The notes: generated by a model from the letters alone, not told the origin. DNA of 64,000 bases from Laedolimicola ammoniilytica (GCF_025567165.1 NZ_JAOQKC010000018.1:6470-70469), one strand, 5' to 3'; positions 16,121 through 25,877 are shown, counted from the first letter of the stretch. Numbers and translations: made by a program.

Positions 16121-17989
16121 ATGCTGCTGGAGCAGATCAATCAGGTTAATGATATTAAAAAACTGAACAAGGAGGACTGGGAACCCCTGGCGCAGGAGAT
16201 CCGGGATTTTCTGATCGAGAAAATCAGTGTGACAGGCGGCCATCTGGCCTCCAATCTGGGCGTGGTGGAGCTGACCATGGCCATGCATCTGGCTTTTGAT
16301 TTCCCGAAAGATCAGGTGGTCTGGGATGTGGGACATCAGTCCTATACCCATAAGCTTCTGACCGGAAGAAGAGCCGGTTTTGACGATCTGCGGAAATACG
16401 GCGGCATGAGCGGCTTCCCGAAGCGGAAAGAGAGTGACTGCGACTGCTTCGATACAGGCCACAGCTCCACCTCGATCTCAGCGGGTATCGGCCTGGTGAA
16501 GGCCCGGGATCTGACCGGCGGAAGCCAGAGCGTGATTTCAGTCATCGGAGATGGATCCATGACCGGCGGCATGGCCTTTGAGGCCCTGAACAACGCCTCC
16601 CAGTTAAAGAGTAATTTTATCATCGTGCTGAATGACAACCAGATGTCCATCGCGGAAAATGTGGGTGGCTTAAGCCAGTACCTGAACGGCATGCGCTCCA
16701 ACGAAGGATATAATAATTTCAAGGCGGGCCTGCAGAATACCCTGGAGAAGATTCCGGTATACGGCGACGGCATTGTGCGACAGCTGAAGAAGACCAAGAG
16801 TGGCCTGAAGCAGCTGGTAATCCCGGGTATGTTTTTTGAAGACATGGGCATCACCTACCTGGGCCCGGTGGACGGCCATAATATCGATCAGCTCATCCGT
16901 ACGTTTAACGACGCGAAAAAAGTGCATCATGCGGTCTTGATTCACGTCTGTACGAAAAAGGGCAAGGGATATGAACCGGCGGAGCGCCATCCCTCCCGGT
17001 TCCACGGCGCGGAGCCTTTTGTCATCGAGACGGGGCTGCCTAAGAGCAGACGGGCCAAGGCCAATTATACGGATATCTTTTCCACAGTGATGCGGAAGCT
17101 GGGCGACCGGGATGAGAAGGTGGTGGCCATCACGGCGGCTATGCCGGACGGAACCGGACTTAAGCGATTTAAAAATATGTTCCCGGATCGGTTTTTCGAT
17201 GTGGGAATCGCGGAGCAGCATGCGGTGACCTTTGCAGCCGGACTGGCGGCAGGCGGCCTGAAGCCGGTGGTGGCGGTGTATTCCTCCTTCCTCCAGCGTG
17301 CTTACGATCAGGTGCTGCACGATGTCTGTATCCAGAACCTGCATGTGATTTTCGCTATTGACCGGGCAGGTCTGGTGGGTAGCGACGGCGAGACCCATCA
17401 GGGTATCTTCGACCTGTCTTACCTGTCCAGTATTCCGAATATGACCATTATGGCCCCGAAGAATAAATGGGAGCTTTCGGATATGATGAAGTTTGCCGTG
17501 AATTACGGCGGTCCCATCGCCCTGCGTTATCCCAGAGGCGAGGCCTACGACGGTCTCCAGGAGTTCCGCGCTCCCATTGCCTATGGAAAGAGCGAGTGGA
17601 TTTATGAGGAAGCGGACATCGCCCTGATGGCGGTGGGCAGTATGGTGAAGACTGCGGAGAAGGTACGGGATACCCTGAAAGACACCGGATATAACTGCAC
17701 GCTCATCAATGCCCGCTTTGTGAAGCCCATCGACGAGCAGATGCTGGAAGAGGTGGCCAGGCAGCATAAGCTTCTGGTGACACTGGAAGAAAATGTAAGA
17801 AATGGAGGCTTTGGCGATCACGTACTGGAGTATGTGAACGACAGAGGCTTCGACATGAAGGTGCTGAACATCGCGTTGCCGGACGAGTATGTGGAGCATG
17901 GCAATGTGGCATTACTGCACAAAGAGGTAGGCCTGGACGCGGAAACCATCGTGAAGCGTGTGATCACCGCCTATGTGGGCGAGATGTAA
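16121..17989 (+). CDS. dxs: 1-deoxy-D-xylulose-5-phosphate synthase
   Basis: The 622-aa thiamine diphosphate enzyme condenses pyruvate and glyceraldehyde 3-phosphate, the first step of the MEP isoprenoid pathway. The ThDP/Mg site is GDGSMTGGMAFEALNNA near residues 146-162. GIAEQHAVTFAAGLA (near 363-377) contains the catalytic glutamate and SDGETHQG is near 424-431. The N-terminal WDVGHQSYTHKLLTGR is the family opening. The length is normal. It lies in the ispA-dxs-tlyA order typical of Clostridia and carries no fused domain. Confidence 0.97.
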   Translation: MLLEQINQVNDIKKLNKEDWEPLAQEIRDFLIEKISVTGGHLASNLGVVELTMAMHLAFDFPKDQVVWDVGHQSYTHKLLTGRRAGFDDLRKYGGMSGFPKRKESDCDCFDTGHSSTSISAGIGLVKARDLTGGSQSVISVIGDGSMTGGMAFEALNNASQLKSNFIIVLNDNQMSIAENVGGLSQYLNGMRSNEGYNNFKAGLQNTLEKIPVYGDGIVRQLKKTKSGLKQLVIPGMFFEDMGITYLGPVDGHNIDQLIRTFNDAKKVHHAVLIHVCTKKGKGYEPAERHPSRFHGAEPFVIETGLPKSRRAKANYTDIFSTVMRKLGDRDEKVVAITAAMPDGTGLKRFKNMFPDRFFDVGIAEQHAVTFAAGLAAGGLKPVVAVYSSFLQRAYDQVLHDVCIQNLHVIFAIDRAGLVGSDGETHQGIFDLSYLSSIPNMTIMAPKNKWELSDMMKFAVNYGGPIALRYPRGEAYDGLQEFRAPIAYGKSEWIYEEADIALMAVGSMVKTAEKVRDTLKDTGYNCTLINARFVKPIDEQMLEEVARQHKLLVTLEENVRNGGFGDHVLEYVNDRGFDMKVLNIALPDEYVEHGNVALLHKEVGLDAETIVKRVITAYVGEM

Positions 17990-18053
17990 AAAAACAGGTG
18001 GCTTGACCATATGTGGCAGAGCCATAAGAAATAGAGTTTAGGAGAGAACGGAT

Positions 18054-18899
18054 ATGAAGGTACGTCTGGACGTGCTTCTGGTAAACAGAGGCCTGGCAAA
18101 ATCCAGAGAGCAGGCCAAAGCCATCATCATGGAGGGCAAGGTCTTTGTAAAGGGACAGCGGGAGGACAAGGCTGGTTCCATGTTTGACGAGGCCGCGCCC
18201 ATCGAAATTCACGGACAGAAGCTGCGCTATGTGAGCCGTGGCGGTTTAAAGCTCGAGAAGGCAGTGGCCCATTTTGACCTGGGGCTGGAAGGAAAGGTCT
18301 GCATGGACGTAGGTTCCTCCACCGGAGGTTTCACCGACTGCATGCTGCAAAACGGCGCAGTGAAAGTATACGCGGTAGACGTGGGAACCAATCAGCTGGA
18401 CTGGAAGCTCCGGAGCGATCCGAGAGTGGTCTGTATGGAGAAAACCAATATCCGTTACCTGACCCCGGATCAGATCGACGAGCCTCCCAGGTTTGCGTCC
18501 ATTGACGTGGCCTTCATTTCCCTGACCAAGGTGTTGCTTCCGGTGCGGGAGCTTCTCGACGACGGCGGCCAGGTGGTGGCCCTGATTAAGCCCCAGTTTG
18601 AGGCGGGCCGGGAGAAGGTCGGCAAGAAGGGCGTGGTGCGGGAAAAGAGCACTCATCTGGAGGTAATCCAGATGGTTCTGACCTACGCCTGGTCCATCGG
18701 CTTCGACATTCTGGCGCTGGAATTTTCCCCCATCAAGGGACCGGAGGGCAACATCGAATACCTGGTATGGCTTCAGAAGACCGACCGGGAGGCTGTAGAA
18801 GAGCTTCCGACCTGGGAAGAACTGAAGGGCCATCTGCCCGCGGGCGTAGAACCGGAGCGTATTGTGGACGAGGCTCACGGAACCCTGGATGTAAAATAA
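18054..18899 (+). CDS. TlyA family rRNA methyltransferase
   Basis: The 281-aa protein joins an N-terminal S4 RNA-binding domain (about 1-60, RLDVLLVNRGLAKSREQAK) to a FtsJ-like SAM-dependent methyltransferase (about 65-240). VCMDVGSSTGGFTDCMLQNGA is the SAM-binding loop (about 80-100), and KPQFEAGREKVGKKGVVRE is the family's C-terminal signature. It is expected to 2'-O-methylate rRNA cytidines and is located between dxs and nadK as in other Firmicutes. The start is ATG with TTAGGAGAG. Whether it modifies one or both subunits cannot be told. Confidence 0.92.
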   Translation: MKVRLDVLLVNRGLAKSREQAKAIIMEGKVFVKGQREDKAGSMFDEAAPIEIHGQKLRYVSRGGLKLEKAVAHFDLGLEGKVCMDVGSSTGGFTDCMLQNGAVKVYAVDVGTNQLDWKLRSDPRVVCMEKTNIRYLTPDQIDEPPRFASIDVAFISLTKVLLPVRELLDDGGQVVALIKPQFEAGREKVGKKGVVREKSTHLEVIQMVLTYAWSIGFDILALEFSPIKGPEGNIEYLVWLQKTDREAVEELPTWEELKGHLPAGVEPERIVDEAHGTLDVK

Positions 18900-18918
18900 G
18901 AAAGCCGGGAAGAGACAG

Positions 18919-19791
18919 ATGAACCGATTTTATGTGATTACTAATGTGGAAAAAGATAAAGACCTGAAGACCACCCGACAGATTTACGATTATCTGAAGG
19001 CCCGGGGGTGCGAATGTACGGTACGGGAATTCCAGAAAAAGGAAACTGAAGATTCCGGTGGAGATTACCGTTATACAGACGCGTCGCTGATTCCGGCCGG
19101 GACCGAGTGCATCCTGGTGCTGGGCGGCGATGGAACCCTGATTCAGGCGGCCCGGGATACGGTGGATCGGAAGATTCCGCTTCTGGGCGTGAATCTGGGA
19201 ACCCTGGGTTTCCTGGCGGAGATTGAGAAGACAGGCGTGCCGGACGCGTTGGACAGCCTGATTCTCGACAATTATACCATTGAGCCCAGGATGCTTCTGG
19301 AGGGAACCGTATACCGGGAGGGGAAAGAGCCGGTCAAGAATCTGGCTCTCAACGATATCGTCGTGAACCGGGCGGGAGCGCTTCGGATCATTGATTATGA
19401 GATCTCAGTCAATGGAGAGCCGCTGAACCGGTATTCCGCCGACGGCATGATCGTGTCCACGCCCACGGGATCCACAGGCTACAGCCTGTCCGCCGGCGGC
19501 CCCATCGTATCGCCCATGGCCAGCATGATTGTGGTGACGCCCATCTGTCCCCATACCCTGACCGCCCGAAGCATCGTACTGTCCGGCGGCGACCGGGTGA
19601 CGGTACGGACCGGGGCCGGAAGAAGAAACCAGAGAGAAGAATCTTTTGTGACCTTTGACGGCGAAGTGCAGGTGCCGGTGGCCACAGGCGATTATGTGGA
19701 GATACAGAAGTCGGAAAAGACCGTCAACATACTGAAGATCAGCAGGGTCAGCTTTCTGGAGGTCCTGCGTGACAAAATGCGCGGCAACTAG
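18919..19791 (+). CDS. nadK: NAD kinase
   Basis: The 290-aa enzyme phosphorylates NAD to NADP. The GGDGTLIQAAR motif near residues 70-80 binds ATP, with its aspartate as the general base. NLGTLGFLAEIE follows near 93-104, and the STPTGSTGYSLSAGGPI signature is near 179-195. The gene is 19 nt after tlyA. argR follows across a 13-nt gap, with its ribosome site overlapping the nadK stop region. The length is normal. Confidence 0.96.
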   Translation: MNRFYVITNVEKDKDLKTTRQIYDYLKARGCECTVREFQKKETEDSGGDYRYTDASLIPAGTECILVLGGDGTLIQAARDTVDRKIPLLGVNLGTLGFLAEIEKTGVPDALDSLILDNYTIEPRMLLEGTVYREGKEPVKNLALNDIVVNRAGALRIIDYEISVNGEPLNRYSADGMIVSTPTGSTGYSLSAGGPIVSPMASMIVVTPICPHTLTARSIVLSGGDRVTVRTGAGRRNQREESFVTFDGEVQVPVATGDYVEIQKSEKTVNILKISRVSFLEVLRDKMRGN

Positions 19792-19804
19792 GAGGTATGA
19801 CGAA

Positions 19805-20254
19805 ATGAAGATAGAGCGGCACGCAAAGATTATCGAGCTGATCAACGAGTATGCCATCGAGACCCAGGAGGAGCTGGCGGCCAGATTGAACGACGCGGGC
19901 TTTCGGGTTACCCAGGCGACGGTATCCCGGGATATCCGGGAGCTGAAGCTGACCAAGATGGCGGTGAACGGACGGCAGCGCTATGTGGTAGTGCCGGGCG
20001 GCAACGGCCACATGGGTGATAAGTACATTGGCATCCTCCGGGACAGCTTTCTGTCCATGGAGATGGCTCAGAATATTCTGGTGGTGAAGACTGTGGCAGG
20101 TATGGCCATGGCGGCAGCCGCGGCCCTGGACGCCCTTCACTGGCAGGAGATCGTGGGCTGTATCGCCGGGGATGATACGATCTTCTGTGCGGTACGCAGT
20201 GTGGACGATACCATGATCGTCATGGAAAAACTGAGAAAAGCAATCAGGGGTTAG
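19805..20254 (+). CDS. argR: arginine repressor
   Basis: The 149-aa protein has an N-terminal winged helix (residues 1-70, TQATVSRDIRELKLTKM as the recognition segment) and a C-terminal hexamerisation/arginine-binding domain (75-149, with GDDTIFCAVRS near 122-132). With arginine it represses arginine synthesis and may activate catabolism. The start is ATG 19805 with GGAGG. It sits between nadK and recN, the usual place in Clostridia and Bacilli, although the arginine genes are not in the window. Confidence 0.95.
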   Translation: MKIERHAKIIELINEYAIETQEELAARLNDAGFRVTQATVSRDIRELKLTKMAVNGRQRYVVVPGGNGHMGDKYIGILRDSFLSMEMAQNILVVKTVAGMAMAAAAALDALHWQEIVGCIAGDDTIFCAVRSVDDTMIVMEKLRKAIRG

Positions 20255-20269
20255 AGCGAAAGGAAAAGT

Positions 20270-21958
20270 ATGTTAGAGCATCTGCATGTGAAAAATCTGG
20301 CATTGATTCGTGAAGCGGAGATTGATTTTACGGAAGGACTGAATATCCTGACCGGCGAGACCGGAGCCGGAAAATCCATCGTCATCGGCTCGGTGAGCCT
20401 GGCGCTGGGCGGCAAGGTCAGTAAAGATCTGGTACGTCCGGGGGCGGACTACGGTCTGGCGGAGCTGGTCTTTTCTGTCACAGGCAAGCGGTTGGAAAGC
20501 CGCCTTCAGGAGCTGGACGTGGTTCCGGAGGACGGCCAGATCATCCTGTCCCGGAAAATCATGAACGGTAAGAGCATCAATAAGATCAATGGCGAGACGG
20601 TCACCTTAAGTCAGCTTCGGGAGGCGGCATCCCTGCTCATCGATATACATGGGCAGCACGAACACCAGTCCTTATTGCAGAAGAAAAAGCATCTGGAGAT
20701 TCTGGATGAATACGCGAAAGAAGAATTACAGCCGGTAAAAGACACTCTGGCGGCTGTTTATCAAGAATGGAAAAAACTGGAAGAGGAAAGGGAGAACGCC
20801 CAGCTGGACGAAGAGAGCCGCATGCGGGAGCTGTCCCTTCTGGAATTTGAGACAAAAGAGATCGAAGAGGCGGGGCTGGTGCCCGGCGAAGATGAAGAGC
20901 TGGAGCAGCGGTACCGGAAGATGACGAACGCGAAGCGGCTGATGGAAGCCGCCGGAACTGCCTATGGCCTGACCGGCTATGAGGAAGCCGAGGGTGCCGG
21001 AACCGCCATCGGACGGGCGCTCCGGGAGCTGCAGGGCGTCCAGAGCCTGGACGAAGGCCTTGGGGATCTGACCGGCCAGCTTTCCGACATCGACAGCCTG
21101 TTAAATGACTTTAACCGGGAGCTTTCCGATTATGTGTCCTCCCTGGAGTTCGCAGATGAAGAGTTTGAACAGGTGGAGGAACGCCTGAATACCCTGAATC
21201 ACTTGAAATCCAAGTATGGCAAGACCCTGGAGGCGGTGCTGGAATACGACCGGGAGCAGCAGGAACGTCTGGCAGCCCTGCAGGATTATGACGCCTATCT
21301 GGAACGTCTGAGCAGGGCCATTGGAGAGAAAGAGCAGGAGCTGGAAAAGCTCTGCGAGGAAGCCAGCGCCATCCGGAGACGCTATGCGACGACGCTTTGC
21401 GGAAAGATCCGGGAACATCTGGTGGATCTGAATTTCCTGAACGTGGAATTTGAACTGGATTTCACACGGCTTTTCGGTTATACCGCGAATGGCTTCGACG
21501 ACGCCGAGTTTGTCATTTCCACGAATCCCGGCGAGCCCCTGCGGCCGCTGGCGAAGATAGCCTCCGGCGGCGAGCTGTCCCGCGTTATGCTGGCTATTAA
21601 GACTGTGCTGGCGGATAAAGATCAGATCGAGACCGTGATTTTTGATGAGATTGACGTAGGCATCAGCGGCAGGACAGCTCAGAAGGTATCGGAAAAAATG
21701 ATGCTGATTGGCCGCACCAGACAGGTCATCTGCATCACCCATCTGGCCCAGATTGCAGCCATGGCGGATACCCATTTCCGCATCGAAAAGCAGGTGGAGG
21801 AGGGCGGCACCCGGACAGAGATCAGGAAGCTTACGGAGGCGGAAAGTATCGATGAGTTGGCCCGTATCCTGGGCGGTGCGGAGATTACAGACGCCGTTTT
21901 AAAAAATGCTTCGGAGATGAAAGAACTGGCAGGTAACAAAAAGTCCCAGACTAGATAG
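20270..21958 (+). CDS. recN: DNA repair protein RecN
   Basis: The 562-aa SMC-like protein helps repair double-strand breaks. The Walker A motif GETGAGKSIVIGS is near residues 30-42, a long coiled coil occupies about 155-350, the ABC signature ASGGELSRVMLAIK is near 431-444, and Walker B VIFDEIDVGISG is near 456-467. It is the last gene of the nusB cluster and is followed by a terminator. The head and coiled-coil order matches the family length. Confidence 0.96.
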   Translation: MLEHLHVKNLALIREAEIDFTEGLNILTGETGAGKSIVIGSVSLALGGKVSKDLVRPGADYGLAELVFSVTGKRLESRLQELDVVPEDGQIILSRKIMNGKSINKINGETVTLSQLREAASLLIDIHGQHEHQSLLQKKKHLEILDEYAKEELQPVKDTLAAVYQEWKKLEEERENAQLDEESRMRELSLLEFETKEIEEAGLVPGEDEELEQRYRKMTNAKRLMEAAGTAYGLTGYEEAEGAGTAIGRALRELQGVQSLDEGLGDLTGQLSDIDSLLNDFNRELSDYVSSLEFADEEFEQVEERLNTLNHLKSKYGKTLEAVLEYDREQQERLAALQDYDAYLERLSRAIGEKEQELEKLCEEASAIRRRYATTLCGKIREHLVDLNFLNVEFELDFTRLFGYTANGFDDAEFVISTNPGEPLRPLAKIASGGELSRVMLAIKTVLADKDQIETVIFDEIDVGISGRTAQKVSEKMMLIGRTRQVICITHLAQIAAMADTHFRIEKQVEEGGTRTEIRKLTEAESIDELARILGGAEITDAVLKNASEMKELAGNKKSQTR

Positions 21959-21976
21959 CAGAGGATTCTGCATACT

Positions 21977-22013
21977 AAAGACAGAGACGGAAAAGCGTTT
22001 CTGTCTTTTTTTT
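21977..22013 (+). terminator. terminator of the nusB-recN cluster
   Basis: AAAGACAGAGACG pairs with CGTTTCTGTCTTT around a short loop, followed by eight Ts. Confidence 0.9.
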
Positions 22014-22046
22014 GATCGACTTTTCTCTTAAGATAAGGAGAATGCC

Positions 22047-23273
22047 ATGATGATATGCAGAAAAACATACCGGAAATTTTTGCTGGGGCTGCTGGCTGTA
22101 AGCCTTCTGGGACTGGGCGTGTATGATTATTTCCGGGAACGGGCGCGGATTCCCGATTCCTACGTGCAGACTGAGGGCGAGCCCGGACCGGCGGAACCTG
22201 ATTTCCCGGTGACAGCGCAGATCACGCAGAGCGTGACGGAGGCCTCTTACAATAGCCGGAGCGGGAAGAGCTATCAGATATCTTATCGGTATCTGGGATG
22301 GATGCCGCTGAAAGAGACGGAGGTCACTGTGGTGCAGAAGACCTGCGTGATTCCGGGCGGCATTCCGGTGGGCATCTATATGGAGACGGACGGCGTGCTG
22401 GTGATTGGAACCGGAAAGGTAACCGGACGGGACGGTCTGACCTATGAACCGGCTTTTCGGCTGGTGCAGGCCGGCGATTACATTCGCTCTGTCAACGGAC
22501 AGACGATCCGGGAGAAGGAGGAGCTTATTGAGGCTGTGCAGGAGCAGGGCAGTGAGAAGGTGGTGTTGGGACTGGAACGGGACGGAAGAAGCTTTGAGAT
22601 TCGGCTTTCAGCCACGGACACGGAGGAGGGCTTCCGACTGGGCATTTGGGTGAGGGATAATACCCAGGGCATCGGAACCCTGACATTTTTAACGGAAGAC
22701 GGAAGCTTCGGGGCCCTGGGACACGGGATCAACGATTCAGATACGGGTAAGCTTCTGAAGCTCAGCGAGGGCAAGCTGTATGATACCTCGGTGGCGGAAA
22801 TTCACCGGGGCGAGCCCGGAACGCCCGGGGAGGTGGCGGGGCTGATCCGCTATCGGGAAAGCCTGATCTGCGGGGAGATTCAGGAGAATACAGAGGCAGG
22901 AATATTCGGCACGGCGACAGAGCATCTGCGGGAACAGCTGCCTGTGGAGACGCTGGAGGTGGGGTATAAGCAGGAAATTACCAGGGGCGAGGCGTGGATC
23001 CGAAGCGCTGTGAGCGGGGAAGTCCGGGATTACCGAATAGAAATCGAAGAAATCCACAGCAGTGAGTCCGATGTCAATAAGGGGATCGTGTTGCGGGTGA
23101 CCGATCCGGAACTGCTGGCACTGGCGGGCGGAATCGTGCAGGGAATGTCTGGCTCGCCGGTGATTCAGAATGGAAAGATCGTGGGCGCTGTGACCCATGT
23201 ATTTATCAATGATCCGACGAAAGGTTACGGTATTTTTATAGAAAATATGCTGGATCCGCAGGGAAAGAGTTAA
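22047..23273 (+). CDS. spoIVB: SpoIVB peptidase
   Basis: The 408-aa S55 serine peptidase is secreted from the forespore and triggers pro-sigma-K processing in sporulation. An N-terminal membrane/signal segment (LLGLLAVSLLGLGVYDYF, about 10-27) comes first, then a PDZ domain around residues 105-200. The peptidase domain has LGHGI near 226-230, and GMSGSPVIQ near 366-374 holds the catalytic serine (about 370). It is placed between recN and spo0A as in many spore formers. The start is the first of two ATGs, with AAGGAG. A sigma-G promoter was not recognised with confidence. Confidence 0.93.
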   Translation: MMICRKTYRKFLLGLLAVSLLGLGVYDYFRERARIPDSYVQTEGEPGPAEPDFPVTAQITQSVTEASYNSRSGKSYQISYRYLGWMPLKETEVTVVQKTCVIPGGIPVGIYMETDGVLVIGTGKVTGRDGLTYEPAFRLVQAGDYIRSVNGQTIREKEELIEAVQEQGSEKVVLGLERDGRSFEIRLSATDTEEGFRLGIWVRDNTQGIGTLTFLTEDGSFGALGHGINDSDTGKLLKLSEGKLYDTSVAEIHRGEPGTPGEVAGLIRYRESLICGEIQENTEAGIFGTATEHLREQLPVETLEVGYKQEITRGEAWIRSAVSGEVRDYRIEIEEIHSSESDVNKGIVLRVTDPELLALAGGIVQGMSGSPVIQNGKIVGAVTHVFINDPTKGYGIFIENMLDPQGKS

Positions 23274-23309
23274 AACAGAGGAGCTGCCGGGTCATTTGTT
23301 CGGGAAGTC

Positions 23310-23316
23310 TGTCGAA
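23310..23316 (+). promoter_or_regulatory. 0A box upstream of spo0A
   Basis: TGTCGAA is a perfect match to the Spo0A-binding heptamer. It lies about 46 nt ahead of the -35 at 23356 and suggests that Spo0A controls its own gene. Only one perfect copy was seen. Confidence 0.5.
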
Positions 23317-23355
23317 ACCTGTCTTTCGGTGTCCAAAAAAGAAGAACGATAGAAA

Positions 23356-23385
23356 TTGCAGAAAAAGGGAAAAACTGGCTATAAT
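23356..23385 (+). promoter_or_regulatory. candidate promoter of spo0A
   Basis: TTGCAG (23356-23361) and a perfect TATAAT (23380-23385) are 18 nt apart, about 50 nt upstream of the GTG start. A sigma-H match was not clear. Confidence 0.5.
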
Positions 23386-23434
23386 GTTCCTATCACAAAT
23401 CAACAGCGAATGTAGAAGAAATGGGGGGAATTTT

Positions 23435-24238
23435 GTGGAGAAACTTAGAATTGCGATTGCGGATGATAACGAGCGTATGGTAGAGGTACTGAGCGCGTTG
23501 ATTCAGGGGGAAAACAGTATGGAGCTTGCAGGAACAGCGGCAAATGGAGAAGAAGCGTTGGATTTGATTCGCAGACATATACCGGATGTGGTGCTTCTGG
23601 ATCTGATCATGCCGAAGGTAGACGGGCTGGGCGTCATGGAGAAACTGCGGGAAGATAAAACCATCCGGAAAATGCCCGTGATTATCGTACTCTCCGCAAT
23701 CGGACAGGAGAGCGTTACAGAAGATGCCTTTGCTCTGGGAGCAAGTTATTATATTATGAAGCCCTTCAACCATGAAATGCTGCTGGGAAGACTGAAAGGG
23801 CTTCAGAAGCATGGCGAAAAGCTGTGTGTACCCCATCAGACCGAAGCCATAAAAGAAAGGGAAAGCGTCTGTGAGGAACGGGATCTGGAGACAGATGTGA
23901 CCAATATGATTCATGAAATTGGCGTGCCCGCTCATATCAAGGGATACCAGTATCTTCGGGACGCGATAATTATGACCGTGAATGACATGGAAATGCTGAG
24001 CTCCGTGACGAAGGTACTGTATCCCACCATCGCTAAGCATTATCAGACAACGCCCAGCCGGGTGGAACGGGCCATCCGGCATGCCATTGAGGTGGCCTGG
24101 GGCAGAGGAAAGATGGACACCATAGACGCGCTGTTTGGCTATACGGTCAGCAATGGGAAAGGAAAGCCCACAAATTCCGAGTTTATCGCGCTGATTTCAG
24201 ACAGGATCCGACTGGAGAACAGGAAGAAGGTTTCCTAA
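23435..24238 (+). CDS. spo0A: sporulation transcription factor Spo0A
   Basis: The 267-aa response regulator is the master switch for entry into sporulation. The receiver domain (about 1-125) shows IADDNERMVE (acidic pocket) and VVLLDLIMPKVDG with the phosphorylated aspartate near residue 56. The C-terminal Spo0A effector domain (about 150-265) includes TTPSRVERAIRHAIEVAWGRG, the DNA-recognition helix region. The start is GTG 23435, 7 nt after GGGGGG; a longer in-frame ATG upstream lacks a site. A 0A box and a TATAAT promoter lie upstream. Confidence 0.96.
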   Translation: MEKLRIAIADDNERMVEVLSALIQGENSMELAGTAANGEEALDLIRRHIPDVVLLDLIMPKVDGLGVMEKLREDKTIRKMPVIIVLSAIGQESVTEDAFALGASYYIMKPFNHEMLLGRLKGLQKHGEKLCVPHQTEAIKERESVCEERDLETDVTNMIHEIGVPAHIKGYQYLRDAIIMTVNDMEMLSSVTKVLYPTIAKHYQTTPSRVERAIRHAIEVAWGRGKMDTIDALFGYTVSNGKGKPTNSEFIALISDRIRLENRKKVS

Positions 24239-24273
24239 TGTAGCGAGAAATGTAAAAATTGCACAAATTATAC

Positions 24274-24302
24274 TTTTAAATACACTGCAAATGCGTTATA
24301 AT
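24274..24302 (+). promoter_or_regulatory. candidate promoter of glgA
   Basis: TATAAT (24297-24302) is preceded by a poor -35 (TTTTAA) 17 nt upstream. An alternative upstream pair TTGCAC/TACACT (24259-24286) is also possible. Confidence 0.35.
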
Positions 24303-24343
24303 GAATATAAATGAATTTATTATAGAGCTGGGGAGGAAATGCA

Positions 24344-25786
24344 GTGAGAAAGATTTTATTTGTCGCTTCAGAAGCGGTTCCTTTTATTAAGACAGGAGGC
24401 TTGGCGGATGTGGCGGGTTCTTTGCCGAAATACTTCGATAAAGAGCAGTATGATATCCGGGTTATGATTCCGAAATATATGTGTATCCGCCAGGAGTGGA
24501 AGGATCAGATGAAGTATGTGACACACTTCTACATGAATCTGGCATGGCGCAGCCAGTATGTGGGAATTCTGGAGATGGAATACGAGGGTGTGAAGTTCTA
24601 CTTTATTGATAATGAGTATTATTTTGCGGGACCGAAGCCCTACGGCAATATCTATGAGGATATCGAGAAGTTCGCGTTTTTCTCCAAGGCCGCGATTTCC
24701 GCATTGCCGTCCCTGGATTTCCGCCCGGATATCATCCATTGCCACGACTGGCAGACCGGACTGGTTCCCGTATTTTTAAATGATTCCTTCCAGGATAATC
24801 CGTTCTTCCAGGGTATCAAGACGGTGATGACCATTCACAACCTGAAGTTCCAGGGTATCTGGGACATGAAGACGGTCAAGGACATCACCGGCCTGAACGC
24901 TTCCTATTTCACACCGGATAAGCTGGAAGCTTATGGCGACGCCAACTATCTGAAGGGCGGTATCGTCTATGCGGATGCCGTGACTACCGTAAGTGATACC
25001 TATGCCGAAGAGATCAAGATGCCGTATTACGGAGAACATCTGGACGGCTTGATGCGCGCCCGTGCCAATTCCCTGCGCGGTATCGTCAATGGTATCGATT
25101 ATAACGAGTACAATCCGGAGACTGACAAGTATCTGGTACATAATTATAATGCTGTGAACTTCCGCAAGGAGAAGGTGAAGAACAAGACCGCATTGCAGCA
25201 GGAGCTGGGGCTTGATGTGGATCCGAAGAAGATGATGATCGGTATTGTATCCCGTCTGACAGACCAGAAGGGCTTCGATCTGATCGCCTATGTAATGGAT
25301 GAACTCTGTCAGGACGAGGTACAGTTCGTGGTTCTGGGCACCGGTGAGGAGCGCTATGAGAATATGTTCCGCCATTTCGCATGGAAGTACCAGGGCAAGG
25401 TTTCCGCGAATATCTTCTATTCGGAGGCCATGTCCCACAAGGTATACGGTTCCTGCGACGCTTTCCTGATGCCGTCCCAGTTCGAGCCCTGCGGCTTAAG
25501 CCAGCTCATGAGCCTCCGTTACGGCACCGTGCCCATCGTCCGGGAGACCGGCGGCCTGAAGGATACGGTAGAGCCCTATAATGAGTACGAGAACAGGGGA
25601 ACCGGCTTCAGTTTCACCAATTACAACGCCCATGAGATGATGCATACAGTCCGCTACGCAGAGCATATCTACTATGACAAGAAGCGCGAGTGGAACAAGA
25701 TCATCGACCGCGGCATGGCTATGGACTTCTCCTGGAATAATTCGGCGAAGAAGTATGAGGAGCTGTATAACTGGCTGGCGGGCTAA
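24344..25786 (+). CDS. glgA: glycogen synthase
   Basis: The 480-aa GT5 enzyme adds glucose from ADP-glucose to glycogen. The N-terminal FVASEAVPFIKTGGLADVAGSLPK contains the ADP-glucose-binding KTGGL (seen around residues 16-20). IVSRLTDQKGFDL is near 302-314 and the C-terminal PSQFEPCGLSQLMSLRYGTVPIVRETGG (read in parts) is near 378-405. The start is GTG 24344 with GGAGG. No other glg gene is adjacent, so it is a single unit here. Glycogen storage is common before sporulation, and it stands next to spo0A. Confidence 0.95.
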   Translation: MRKILFVASEAVPFIKTGGLADVAGSLPKYFDKEQYDIRVMIPKYMCIRQEWKDQMKYVTHFYMNLAWRSQYVGILEMEYEGVKFYFIDNEYYFAGPKPYGNIYEDIEKFAFFSKAAISALPSLDFRPDIIHCHDWQTGLVPVFLNDSFQDNPFFQGIKTVMTIHNLKFQGIWDMKTVKDITGLNASYFTPDKLEAYGDANYLKGGIVYADAVTTVSDTYAEEIKMPYYGEHLDGLMRARANSLRGIVNGIDYNEYNPETDKYLVHNYNAVNFRKEKVKNKTALQQELGLDVDPKKMMIGIVSRLTDQKGFDLIAYVMDELCQDEVQFVVLGTGEERYENMFRHFAWKYQGKVSANIFYSEAMSHKVYGSCDAFLMPSQFEPCGLSQLMSLRYGTVPIVRETGGLKDTVEPYNEYENRGTGFSFTNYNAHEMMHTVRYAEHIYYDKKREWNKIIDRGMAMDFSWNNSAKKYEELYNWLAG

Positions 25787-25853
25787 GGCGTATGGAGCAG
25801 GCTGAGGCACTCCGCTTCAGAAAGTCTGAGAAAAAATGCAAATTTGTCAAGGG

Positions 25854-25877
25854 AAAGGGCTTGTCAAAGCCCTTTTT
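25854..25877 (+). terminator. terminator of glgA overlapping the rpsB promoter
   Basis: AAAGGGCTT pairs with AAGCCCTTT around a GTCA loop, followed by TT. The rpsB -35 lies in its loop and right arm. Confidence 0.8.
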
